A DNA stretch of 5,226 nt from Chloroflexota bacterium (lineage in GTDB: Bacteria > Chloroflexota > Dehalococcoidia > Dehalococcoidales > UBA2162). Of the stretch, positions 1-5,226 are shown one piece after another (position 1 is the first letter of the stretch; the number at the start of each line of letters is the position of its first letter). The notes under the pieces are model-generated. The model was not told the DNA's origin. It searched no databases and saw only the letters and a program-made list of their open reading frames with translations. Where the stretch lies: contig JACPSA010000022.1 of NCBI GenBank assembly GCA_016193545.1, positions 1-5,226 of the forward strand, given 5' to 3'. A program made the position numbers and the translations under genes.

Positions 1-329
1 ATGATGAAGGCTTGCCTGGCCACATGAACGGCGCCCTCGTTATCACCGGCGCCGATAAAACGAGCAATCAGCGCCCTTGCCCCCATCGCCAGGCCCTGCA
101 ATGCCGTCATTACCAGACCAAAAACGAGAGTGCCAATACCCACCGCAGCGATAGATGCTATCCCCAGCTTACCTACCCATATCATTTCAACGAGCATGGT
201 CAGCTGGTAGAGCACTTGCTGCATCACCATCGGCCAGGATAGACTTAACAGATTACGAACGACGCTACCTTTCGTCCAGTCCCGCTTAACGGCAACCTCT
301 CTCGCGGCAGACCTCCCTGCCTCATTCAT
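1..329 (-). CDS. MATE family efflux transporter, N-terminal part (runs off window start)
   Basis: This is an integral membrane antiporter of the MATE family, which exports drugs or other organic cations in exchange for H+ or Na+. Only the first 109 codons are present; the gene continues beyond position 1. It starts at ATG 329-327, preceded by AAGGAG. The protein opens with a charged cytoplasmic tail (RDWTKGS, about residues 16-22), then TM1, the MATE signature MIWVGKLG (49-56), TM2, and the loop motif IARFIGAGD (88-96). By eye it aligns without a gap to the neighbouring MATE protein (372-1754) over all 109 residues, with 59 identities (about 54%), so the two are tandem paralogues. It lies 42 nt after the stop of that gene and is probably co-transcribed with it. 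Substrate unknown. Family call firm; completeness of the rest cannot be judged. Confidence 0.93.
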   Translation of the reverse strand, partial: MNEAGRSAAREVAVKRDWTKGSVVRNLLSLSWPMVMQQVLYQLTMLVEMIWVGKLGIASIAAVGIGTLVFGLVMTALQGLAMGARALIARFIGAGDNEGAVHVARQAFI

Positions 330-371
330 TCTAAGCAGTCACTCCTTTGCCTTAGCCGTCTTGGTATCGAG
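330..371 (-). promoter_or_regulatory. Leader and ribosome binding site of the distal MATE gene
   Basis: This 42-nt gap between the two MATE genes carries AAGGAG (342-347, read on the minus strand), 12 nt before the ATG at 329. From this site into the start codon (AAGGAGTGACTGC, one variable base, TAGAATGA) the sequence matches the leader of the other MATE gene at 21 of 22 positions. Upstream of the ribosome binding site, a CCA..CGGCTA..CA string resembles the last codons of folC, as if copied during the duplication. I see no separate promoter here. Confidence 0.75.
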
Positions 372-1754
372 CTACACCTTCTTCCGCTTCCACATCCCCA
401 ATCGAAAATAGGTTGCGTAAGCGGCCGCCCCTGCTAGGTTACCCGCCACAATTGCCCAGCGCACCCCGTAGGCACCGAGGCCGGTCGCCTCCGGTAGCAA
501 GAAGGCCAGCGGTACTTGCACCACCCATATCATGAGCACGCTAATCAACATCGGTGGCACGGTATCACCAGCACCGGAGAGACACTGGGGCAAAGCAGCG
601 ACAAAGCCAGCCACTAAATAGCCAACAGCTTCTATTCTGATAAAAGTGCTGGCTAACTCGACAATACCAGGCTCAGCATTAAAAATACCGATTATGCTCT
701 CCGCCCACAGCAGTATCACTAGAGAGCAGAATGCCATAAAACCCTCAAGCAAAGCCACCGCTAACCAGCCGCTCCTTTCGGCCTGCTCCGGCTGACCGGC
801 ACCCAGGTTTTGTCCGACCATGACGCCACCGGCTATACCCATCGCCCAGCCTGGCATGAACAAAGACATTTCTATCCTCTGTGCCAGGGTATGACCGGCT
901 ACTGCCAGCGTACCAAAGGGGACCATAAACCACATCAAGAGCATGCGGCCAAAGGTCCTCTCCATACCCATGACCGAGGCCGGGATACCGATTTTCACAA
1001 TCCGCCAGATGATACTGGCATCAAGACGGAAGCTTTTTAAGGTCAGCCTCAGGTGAGTCCGCCCGGTAAAAAGAAACCAGAGCGTAAACCCCATTCCCAG
1101 ACTGTAAGCCACCAGGTTAGCTGTAGCCGCCCCGCTGACACCCAGACGAGGAAATATCCACCAGCCAAAGATGAGAAAGGGGTCAAGGACCAGATGGGCC
1201 AACCTGGCAATGATGGTTATTTTCATGGGATTGACCGCATCCCCTGAGGCACGCATTATCCCTTCGCCCATCATCCAGAAGGACATCGCCGCCGAACCCA
1301 CCAACTGAATGCGCATATAGGCTGCCCCTTCGGTGACAACATCAGCCTCCAGCCCCAGGAGAACTAAGAGTGGCTCAGCAAACACGATACCGATGAGCGG
1401 CATCACTACAGCGAAAACGCTGCTGATAACGAAGACTTGCTGAGCCACATGATTAGCACCATCAGCGTCGCCCGCCCCGATAAAACGGGCAATCATAGCG
1501 TTGGCGCCGGCACCGAGGCCCCACCTGGCTGCCATCAGCATCATAACCGCCATTCCAGCCACACCAACCCCGGCGATAGAAGCTACCCCCAGCTTGCCCA
1601 CCCATATCATGTCAACGGTCATCCCCACCACCCAGAGACTATCGTTTACTACCATGGGCAATGCCAGGCTCAAGAGATTACGGAAGACGCTGCCTTTCGT
1701 CAAGTCCCGCTTAAATGAAGTCCCTCTTTCCGGGAAAGTCTCTGTGTCGCTCAT
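372..1754 (-). CDS. MATE family efflux transporter (complete, 460 aa)
   Basis: Membrane antiporter of the MATE family (NorM/DinF-like), expected to expel cationic compounds using a H+ or Na+ gradient. At 460 aa it has the usual family length, with about 12 hydrophobic segments in two pseudo-symmetric halves. First half: MIWVGKLG (49-56), MIARFIGAGD (87-96) and the ASGDAVNPM loop (169-177). Second half: the equivalents AVAGHTLAQRIE (284-295), MVGQNLGAG (312-320) and SGAGDTVPPM (393-402). The C-terminus is basic (KRKKV). ATG at 1754 is chosen because AAAAGGAG (1767-1774) lies 12 nt upstream; the paralogous gene next door uses the same arrangement. The ribosome binding site overlaps the folC stop codon (gap 19 nt), so expression should be tied to the folC transcript. 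Stop is TAG (372-374). Substrate cannot be read from sequence. An association with folate metabolism is not implied by operon position alone. Confidence 0.95.
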   Translation of the reverse strand: MSDTETFPERGTSFKRDLTKGSVFRNLLSLALPMVVNDSLWVVGMTVDMIWVGKLGVASIAGVGVAGMAVMMLMAARWGLGAGANAMIARFIGAGDADGANHVAQQVFVISSVFAVVMPLIGIVFAEPLLVLLGLEADVVTEGAAYMRIQLVGSAAMSFWMMGEGIMRASGDAVNPMKITIIARLAHLVLDPFLIFGWWIFPRLGVSGAATANLVAYSLGMGFTLWFLFTGRTHLRLTLKSFRLDASIIWRIVKIGIPASVMGMERTFGRMLLMWFMVPFGTLAVAGHTLAQRIEMSLFMPGWAMGIAGGVMVGQNLGAGQPEQAERSGWLAVALLEGFMAFCSLVILLWAESIIGIFNAEPGIVELASTFIRIEAVGYLVAGFVAALPQCLSGAGDTVPPMLISVLMIWVVQVPLAFLLPEATGLGAYGVRWAIVAGNLAGAAAYATYFRLGMWKRKKV

Positions 1755-1791
1755 TCTATGCAGTCACTCCTTTTCACTGCTGTAGCCGTGG
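1755..1791 (-). promoter_or_regulatory. Leader and ribosome binding site of the proximal MATE gene, overlapping the folC end
   Basis: On the minus strand, AAAAGGAG (1767-1774) begins at the last base of the folC TGA stop and sits 12 nt before the MATE ATG at 1754. This spacing is longer than usual but is identical in the paralogous gene. The block from AAGGAG through the start codon is nearly identical in the two leaders. The stop/ribosome-binding-site overlap suggests that ribosomes finishing folC could help initiation here, which would be disturbed by the premature folC stop at 2585. Confidence 0.7.
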
Positions 1792-2619
1792 AACTAAGTG
1801 CTCTGCCTGCTCAATGGCTCCGGCAACAACAAACAATGAACCGGTGACACAAATGAGGTCATTCTCCCCGGCCAGAGTTAGCGCTAGGGGCAAGGCACTG
1901 GAAATATCCTCGGTTGCCCGCGCGGCCACTCCCTGACGGTGAAACTCAGCCACGATAGAAGCGGTAGCTAACGCCCGGGGATGAATAGAATGGGTGGCAA
2001 TCACTTCATCAAACAGAGGCGATAATTCCGAGACCATTCCGGCCAGGTCCTTGTCCGAGGAAACTCCAATAATCAGGATAGCCCGGTCGAATTTGAAATA
2101 CTGTTCCAGCGCCTGCCTTAGCTTGCCGGCCGAGTACGGGTTATGGGCACCATCAACCACCAGGAGGGGATGGCGGCCCAGAACCTGGAGCCGACCGGGC
2201 CAGTTCACCTGCGCCAGACCTTTAGCAATGCTCTCCCCGGAGATGGCAAAACCCCTTTCAACCAAAACCTCCAGGGCAGCCACGGCAGTAGCCGCATTAT
2301 CCATCTGGTGCTGCCCCAACAGCGGAATTGACAATTGATAACTACCTAATCTTCCTTTCACCCGAAGCGATTGCTGGTTGGCATCAAAACCCAGACTCTG
2401 CCAGGTAACATCGCTACCGACCCTGACCAGTTTCGCCTGGCGATTACGGCAGGTCTGCTCAATTACTGCGGCCGCTTCCGCTACCTGAGGGGAAGACACT
2501 ACTACACAATTGGGCTTGATAATACCCGCCTTCTCCGTGGCAATAGCGGTCAAGGTATTACCCAGTACCTCCATGTGGTCATAGCTAATCGAAGTAATAA
2601 TACAGACATCGGGCCGGAC
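1774..2619 (-). CDS. folC: FolC C-terminal fragment (rest of central domain and C-terminal ligase domain)
   Basis: The FolC-like reading begins at about 2619 with VRPDVCIITSISYDH. The first ATG in this frame is at 2574 and has no ribosome binding site, so independent translation is doubtful. Family motifs follow in the expected order, numbered from that ATG: the DH dipeptide just before it (metal-binding His), EKAGIIKPN (14-22), GQHQMDNAATAVAALE (87-102), WPGRLQ (125-130), DGAHNP (141-146), SSDKDL (172-177) and TGSLFVV (244-250). The C-terminus (HLVPRLQQ) is natural, with TGA at 1774-1776. Apart from the missing segment upstream it looks fully conserved, with no decay. Confidence 0.83.
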   Translation of the reverse strand, partial: VRPDVCIITSISYDHMEVLGNTLTAIATEKAGIIKPNCVVVSSPQVAEAAAVIEQTCRNRQAKLVRVGSDVTWQSLGFDANQQSLRVKGRLGSYQLSIPLLGQHQMDNAATAVAALEVLVERGFAISGESIAKGLAQVNWPGRLQVLGRHPLLVVDGAHNPYSAGKLRQALEQYFKFDRAILIIGVSSDKDLAGMVSELSPLFDEVIATHSIHPRALATASIVAEFHRQGVAARATEDISSALPLALTLAGENDLICVTGSLFVVAGAIEQAEHLVPRLQQ

Positions 2620-3058
2620 CCTTCAGTTCAAAATAAGCAAAGGCTAGAGCCGTTATCAACTCAAAGGTGGTCAACTTACCGTAGGTGGCTTTCTCATTGA
2701 CCGCCTTAACCTCAGGTTTAATCTTTTCCACCAGAGCCACCAATTCTTCATTAGAGATTAAACGGTCATCAACCCTGATACGTTCGTTAAAGATATGCAA
2801 ATGGGGTGAGGTGTTCAGGCCGGTAGTATAGCCCGAGGCAGTAAGTACCGAGGCAATCATCGCCGCCACGCTGCCTTTACCCTTGGTGCCGGCAATATGC
2901 ACTGTTTTAGCTCTAAGGTGGGGGTTACCTAACCGGGCCAGCAGCTCCTCGATGCGCCTGAGGTCATAACGAGAAGCGTCCCGTGGCCCGGGTTCCCTTT
3001 CATAATCAATAAAGCTGTAGATATAGTCTAAGGCTTGCTGATAAAGAATATCGGTCAA
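2585..3058 (-). CDS. folC: FolC N-terminal fragment (ATP-binding part)
   Basis: This 157-codon frame encodes the first third of FolC. It starts with TTG at 3058, five nt after a strong AGGAGG, and an in-frame TAA closes the frame shortly upstream, so no ATG start is available. Seen in order: helical start MTDILYQQALDYIYSF, the P-loop GTKGKGS (57-63), the SPHLHIFNERI loop (84-94) characteristic of the family, and TTFE (130-133) before a hydrophobic helix ending at G147. Residues after 147 (PARCLYYYFD) are out of frame and are not FolC-like. The fragment lacks the Mg2+-binding Glu/His region and the glutamate-ligase domain, so it is unlikely to be functional alone. Confidence 0.85.
   Translation of the reverse strand: MTDILYQQALDYIYSFIDYEREPGPRDASRYDLRRIEELLARLGNPHLRAKTVHIAGTKGKGSVAAMIASVLTASGYTTGLNTSPHLHIFNERIRVDDRLISNEELVALVEKIKPEVKAVNEKATYGKLTTFELITALAFAYFELKGPARCLYYYFD
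2617..2623 (-). other. folC: Deletion/frameshift junction in folC
   Basis: Reading the minus strand, AAG (2623-2621) is the last codon clearly in the first frame, and GTC (2619-2617) is the first codon clearly in the second, leaving one extra G at 2620. The protein segment expected between them in intact homologues, with the LEVGLGGRLDATN core, is absent. I see no transposon end or long repeat at the junction. Confidence 0.75.
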
Positions 3059-3063
3059 CCCTG

Positions 3064-3069
3064 CCTCCT
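3064..3069 (-). promoter_or_regulatory. folC ribosome binding site deciding a TTG start
   Basis: AGGAGG on the minus strand is a full Shine-Dalgarno core placed 5 nt before TTG 3058-3056. With an in-frame TAA close upstream and no ATG or GTG between, it fixes TTG as the start. Confidence 0.85.
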
Positions 3070-3094
3070 CGTCTTGCGGTAAGCATTAAAGCCA

Positions 3095-3123
3095 ATTATA
3101 TCACCGTTGCTAGACGCCAACAA
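3095..3123 (-). promoter_or_regulatory. Promoter of the folC-MATE-MATE unit
   Basis: On the minus strand there is a perfect -10 hexamer TATAAT (3100-3095) with an extended -10 TG one base upstream (TGATATAAT), and a partial -35 TTGTTG (3123-3118, three of six consensus bases) at the ideal 17-nt spacing. Transcription would begin near 3088, giving a leader of about 30 nt that contains the folC AGGAGG site. This is the best sigma70-type promoter in the window and the only one visible for the leftward genes. Confidence 0.72.
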
Positions 3124-3167
3124 TCTGAGCTAACATAAACTTAGTGCTACTGTCGACTCGATTAAGC

Positions 3168-3197
3168 TTGGTGACGATTGGTCTACTATGTTATTAT
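3168..3197 (+). promoter_or_regulatory. Candidate promoter of the Kef-type antiporter
   Basis: TTGGTG (3168-3173, three of six consensus bases) and TATTAT (3192-3197, five of six) are separated by 18 nt. Transcription would start near 3204, only about five nt before the ATG at 3209, giving an almost leaderless message. That fits the absence of a Shine-Dalgarno site but remains weak evidence in an AT-rich stretch. Confidence 0.35.
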
Positions 3198-3208
3198 GTT
3201 GAAAAACT

Positions 3209-4936
3209 ATGAGCCAGATGAGTCCGGTTATTAGTATTGCCATTCTATTGGCAGCAGCGTTGGTGGGCGGAATGATAGCCCATCGGCTGAAGCAACCTGT
3301 CATATTGGGTTACCTCATAGTTGGGGTGGCTGTCGGACCTCACGCCCTTGGACTGGTAGGCGACCTTGCGTTAATAGAAGCTGCGGCAACCATAGGTGTT
3401 GCCTTATTAATGTTTACGCTAGGGCTAGAAATTTCAGTTAGCCAGTTGAGACAAGCAGGTAAAGTAGGTCTCTGGGGAGGGGTTGCTCAAATCATAATTA
3501 CCTTGCTCCTGGGGCTGGTCGTAGGTTTTACTTTGTTCCGCTGGACTCTACCTCAATCTCTCCTGTTTGGTCTGATTATATCCCTGAGCAGCACCGCCGT
3601 TTGCCTGAAAATACTGATGGAACGGGGTGAACTAAACTCGGTACACGGCAGGATTATGATTGCTATCCTCATCCTGCAGGATATTAGTGTGGTGGCGATG
3701 ATGGTAGTCGTGCCCCTCATGAATGGCACGCTACAAACTGTGCCCGTCGCTCTAGGCATAGCCGTGGGAAAGGCACTCCTCTCCGTCGGGTTAACCATTA
3801 TCTCCGGGCTGTGGGTGCTCCCCTGGCTAATGGGGAGCATTGGTGGGGTCAGGTCACGGGAGTTATTTCTGCTCACGGTTCTGGTGTTAAGCTTAGGGGC
3901 AGCGCTGGGCACCCAGATTTTCGGGCTTTCAGCGGTTTTTGGCGCCTTCCTGATTGGTCTGGTACTGCGTGAATCGAGATTCGCCTATCAGGCTCTGGTT
4001 GAAATCACGCCGTTACGAGATATTTTTGCTACTCTTTTCTTTGTTTCTCTGGGCATGCTCTTAGACCCGGGTTTCATGCTTGAGCACTGGTCTTCAGTCC
4101 TGGTGGTAGTAGGCACTATCATTATCATAAAGTTTCTGGTTGTTTTCGGTGTTGTCCGCTTTTTCGGCTATAGCGGGAGGATAGCTTACATGTCTGGCGC
4201 TGGCCTTTTCCAAATCGGGGAGTTCGCTTTCATATTAACTCAGGCCGGACTTAATGCCAGTATAATCTCAGCGCAGTTTTACTCTTTAATCCTTGCCAGC
4301 GCTATCTTAACTATGTTACTGACGCCGCTATCGATAAGCTTTGCTTCCTGGTCATACCCAAGATTAGCCAGGGTGCTGGGTAGCAGTACGCCACCCACGA
4401 AACAACCGGGAGCCAGCTTTACTGCTGAACCGCCCGAAGAACCAAGTCGGGTAGTGCTTGCCGGTTATGGCAGAATCGGGCAGAACATCGCTCAGGGCTT
4501 GCAAGACGCCGGTATCCCCTATATTATTATTGATATCGACCCTGAGCGCATTGCTGACGCACGGAGTAGTGGCAGACCTCGTATTTACGGGGATGCCTCT
4601 AATCCTAATGTTCTTTCTCACGCTGATTTACCCGGAGCCAGAATGCTGGTAGTTACATTTCCAGACCCAATAGCCGTAGTCACGGCAGTAAAGACTGCCT
4701 TACAAATCAACCCAAAGCTGAGAATCCTGGCACGGGTTCACCGAACACGGGAGGCAGACCTGCTCAAAGCTATGGGGGTAATAGAATTGATAAACCCGGA
4801 GTATGAAGCCAGCCTTCAATTCCTGAGAAGAGTATTGGCAACGTCTGGTTGGGAAGAATCTGAAGTCAAGGAGATTTTGCCCATTGTAGAGAAAGAAGGT
4901 GATTTGGTTGAATTCAACCCGGATGAAGAAGTATAA
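3209..4936 (+). CDS. Kef-type (CPA2) cation:proton antiporter with C-terminal RCK/TrkA-N domain
   Basis: Membrane antiporter or K+-efflux protein of the CPA2 family, expected to move K+ or Na+ against H+ for pH and ion homeostasis. Residues 1-390 form about 12-13 membrane segments, with GYLIVGVAVGPHALGL (34-49), SSTAVCLKIL (127-136), LQDIS (156-160; the Gln-Asp pair typical of Kef proteins, against Asp-Asp in electrogenic NapA types) and FFVSLGMLLD (277-286). A Pro/Ser/Thr linker (about 391-412) leads to a Rossmann RCK_N domain with GYGRIG (419-424), an acidic residue ending strand 2 (D442) and IYGDASNP (459-466). This domain probably senses NAD(H). No full RCK_C domain follows, only an acidic tail. 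ATG 3209 is preceded by an in-frame TGA (3200-3202); ATG 3218 is an alternative start. Neither has a ribosome binding site. The exact ion is not determinable. It is divergent from folC and 20 nt ahead of argC. Confidence 0.94.
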   Translation: MSQMSPVISIAILLAAALVGGMIAHRLKQPVILGYLIVGVAVGPHALGLVGDLALIEAAATIGVALLMFTLGLEISVSQLRQAGKVGLWGGVAQIIITLLLGLVVGFTLFRWTLPQSLLFGLIISLSSTAVCLKILMERGELNSVHGRIMIAILILQDISVVAMMVVVPLMNGTLQTVPVALGIAVGKALLSVGLTIISGLWVLPWLMGSIGGVRSRELFLLTVLVLSLGAALGTQIFGLSAVFGAFLIGLVLRESRFAYQALVEITPLRDIFATLFFVSLGMLLDPGFMLEHWSSVLVVVGTIIIIKFLVVFGVVRFFGYSGRIAYMSGAGLFQIGEFAFILTQAGLNASIISAQFYSLILASAILTMLLTPLSISFASWSYPRLARVLGSSTPPTKQPGASFTAEPPEEPSRVVLAGYGRIGQNIAQGLQDAGIPYIIIDIDPERIADARSSGRPRIYGDASNPNVLSHADLPGARMLVVTFPDPIAVVTAVKTALQINPKLRILARVHRTREADLLKAMGVIELINPEYEASLQFLRRVLATSGWEESEVKEILPIVEKEGDLVEFNPDEEV

Positions 4937-4945
4937 CCGGGCTAG

Positions 4946-4952
4946 AGGAGGT
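4946..4952 (+). promoter_or_regulatory. argC ribosome binding site
   Basis: AGGAGGT lies 4 nt before ATG 4957, inside the 20-nt gap after the antiporter stop codon. It is a full-strength Shine-Dalgarno site, in contrast to the antiporter start, and fixes the argC start. Confidence 0.88.
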
Positions 4953-4956
4953 AATA

Positions 4957-5226
4957 ATGAATAAAACCAGGGTAGGCATCATCAATGTCACCGGCTACGC
5001 TGGTGTTGAGCTGGCCCGGTTGCTATACCGGCATCCGGAGGTGGAGATTACCTCGGTTACCGGGCGCAGCGCCGCCGGACAAAAACTGGGGAAGGTCTTC
5101 CCCCACCTGGCTAGTATCGACCTGACCATCACCGCCGAATTGGACAAGGTCGATATCGCTTTTTCCGCCCTGCCCCACAAGGAAAGTGCTAAAGAGGTCA
5201 TACCATTGCTCAAAAACGGCATTAAG
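4957..5226 (+). CDS. argC: N-acetyl-gamma-glutamyl-phosphate reductase, N-terminal part (runs off window end)
   Basis: ArgC is the cytoplasmic NADPH-dependent enzyme that reduces N-acetylglutamyl-5-phosphate to the semialdehyde, the third step of arginine biosynthesis. The first 90 codons are present and show the family's nucleotide-binding start: VGIINVTGYAGVELARLL (6-23, with the GYAGVEL signature), SVTGRSAAG (33-41) and DIAFSALPHKES (66-77, matching the family's ALPH motif). The catalytic Cys and the substrate domain lie beyond the window. ATG 4957 is supported by AGGAGGT. The gene follows the antiporter by 20 nt with no visible terminator, so read-through is likely; it probably heads an arginine gene cluster downstream, which cannot be seen. 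A LysY-type role on an amino-carrier protein is a less likely alternative. Confidence 0.93.
   Translation, partial: MNKTRVGIINVTGYAGVELARLLYRHPEVEITSVTGRSAAGQKLGKVFPHLASIDLTITAELDKVDIAFSALPHKESAKEVIPLLKNGIK

Larger units (their letters stand above)
1774..3058 (-). pseudogene. folC: folC, folylpolyglutamate synthase/dihydrofolate synthase, frameshifted with internal deletion
   Basis: FolC is a cytoplasmic Mur-ligase-family enzyme that uses ATP to add glutamate to folates and, in many bacteria, to dihydropteroate. The gene is recognisable from its start to its natural C-terminus but lies in two frames. The first runs from TTG 3058 to a premature TAG at 2585-2587; the second is in register from about 2619 to TGA at 1774. 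The join reads FELKG then VRPDVCIITSISYDH. Intact family members have about 19-20 further residues here, including an EVGLGGRLDATN-type motif whose Glu helps bind Mg2+. The frame offset requires a deletion of 3n+2 nt, most likely near 59 nt. The other motifs (P-loop, NERI loop, DGAHN, TGSL) are intact and no other stop appears, so the lesion is recent or is an assembly error. If real, the enzyme should be inactive. Confidence 0.88.
3059..3208. other. Divergent intergenic region between folC and the Kef-type antiporter
   Basis: This 150-bp spacer carries the leftward promoter (3095-3123) and a weaker candidate rightward promoter (3168-3197). It holds no coding frame that resembles a protein. 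I see no long inverted repeat, riboswitch or clear operator; TCGACTCGA (3153-3161) is only a short direct repeat. Confidence 0.7.

Noticed and set aside
12..242. Plus-strand open frame within the partial MATE gene
   Set aside because: It is antisense to a clear MATE coding sequence, and its His/Pro/Cys-rich translation resembles no protein; the same applies to the other antisense frames over the MATE, folC and antiporter genes.
335..360. Hairpin around the distal MATE ribosome binding site (CTAAG...CTTAG)
   Set aside because: Only five base pairs with a loop of about 15 nt; too weak, and the equivalent pairing is not kept in the other MATE leader.
1774..2574. Stand-alone gene starting at ATG 2574
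   Set aside because: The FolC-like sequence continues upstream of this ATG in the same frame (to about 2619), there is no ribosome binding site, and the product would lack the ATP-binding part.
2585..2640. Programmed ribosomal frameshift or recoding in folC
   Set aside because: A frame change could reconnect the two frames but could not restore the roughly 20 missing residues with the EVGLGG motif; no convincing slippery site is present at the junction.
3099..3180. Inverted repeat TCACC/GGTGA in the divergent region as an operator or terminator
   Set aside because: Five-base arms more than 60 nt apart are expected by chance; no T-run follows.
4995..5222. Minus-strand open frame opposite argC
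   Set aside because: It lies entirely antisense to a well-supported argC start with ribosome binding site and family motifs.
1..5226. A new defence, mobile or otherwise undescribed system
   Set aside because: All coding space is taken by recognisable families (MATE, FolC, Kef-type antiporter, ArgC), with no repeat arrays, integrase, transposase or orphan genes in the window.

Overview
The window holds two divergent transcription units that meet at a 150-bp intergenic region (3059-3208). It looks like a mid-GC bacterial chromosome, probably an environmental or metagenomic contig. The ArgC N-terminus (start IINVTGYAGVELARLL) and the mixed ATG/TTG starts with strong Shine-Dalgarno sites remind me of Dehalococcoidia (Chloroflexota). 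That assignment is from memory and is only tentative.

Leftward unit (3123 down to 1, minus strand): a good promoter (TTGTTG, 17-nt spacer, extended -10 TGATATAAT) leads into folC, which has a TTG start behind AGGAGG. Two tandem MATE-family multidrug/cation antiporter genes follow: a complete 460-aa copy (372-1754) and a second copy whose first 109 codons lie in the window (1-329). Gaps of 19 and 42 nt suggest one operon. The folC reading frame is broken: around 2617-2621 it changes frame, and about 19-20 residues are missing, including the EVGLGGRLDATN-type motif. Both halves are otherwise well-conserved folylpolyglutamate synthase. This is a recent pseudogene or an assembly/sequencing deletion, not a programmed frameshift.

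Rightward unit (3209 to 5226, plus strand): a 575-aa Kef-type CPA2 cation:proton antiporter with a C-terminal NAD-binding RCK/TrkA-N domain, then 20 nt further on the first 90 codons of argC (N-acetyl-gamma-glutamyl-phosphate reductase, arginine biosynthesis) behind a strong ribosome binding site. The antiporter lacks a Shine-Dalgarno site, and a candidate -10 box ends 11 nt before its ATG, so a leaderless or near-leaderless transcript is possible.

I see no previously undescribed system. The points most worth a second look are the folC lesion, the tandem MATE duplication, and the unusually conserved leader in front of both MATE genes. In the distal copy that leader carries what looks like a relic of the last folC codons, which would place the duplication breakpoint in the folC 3' end. 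I found no RNA genes, CRISPR arrays, insertion sequences or convincing terminators.
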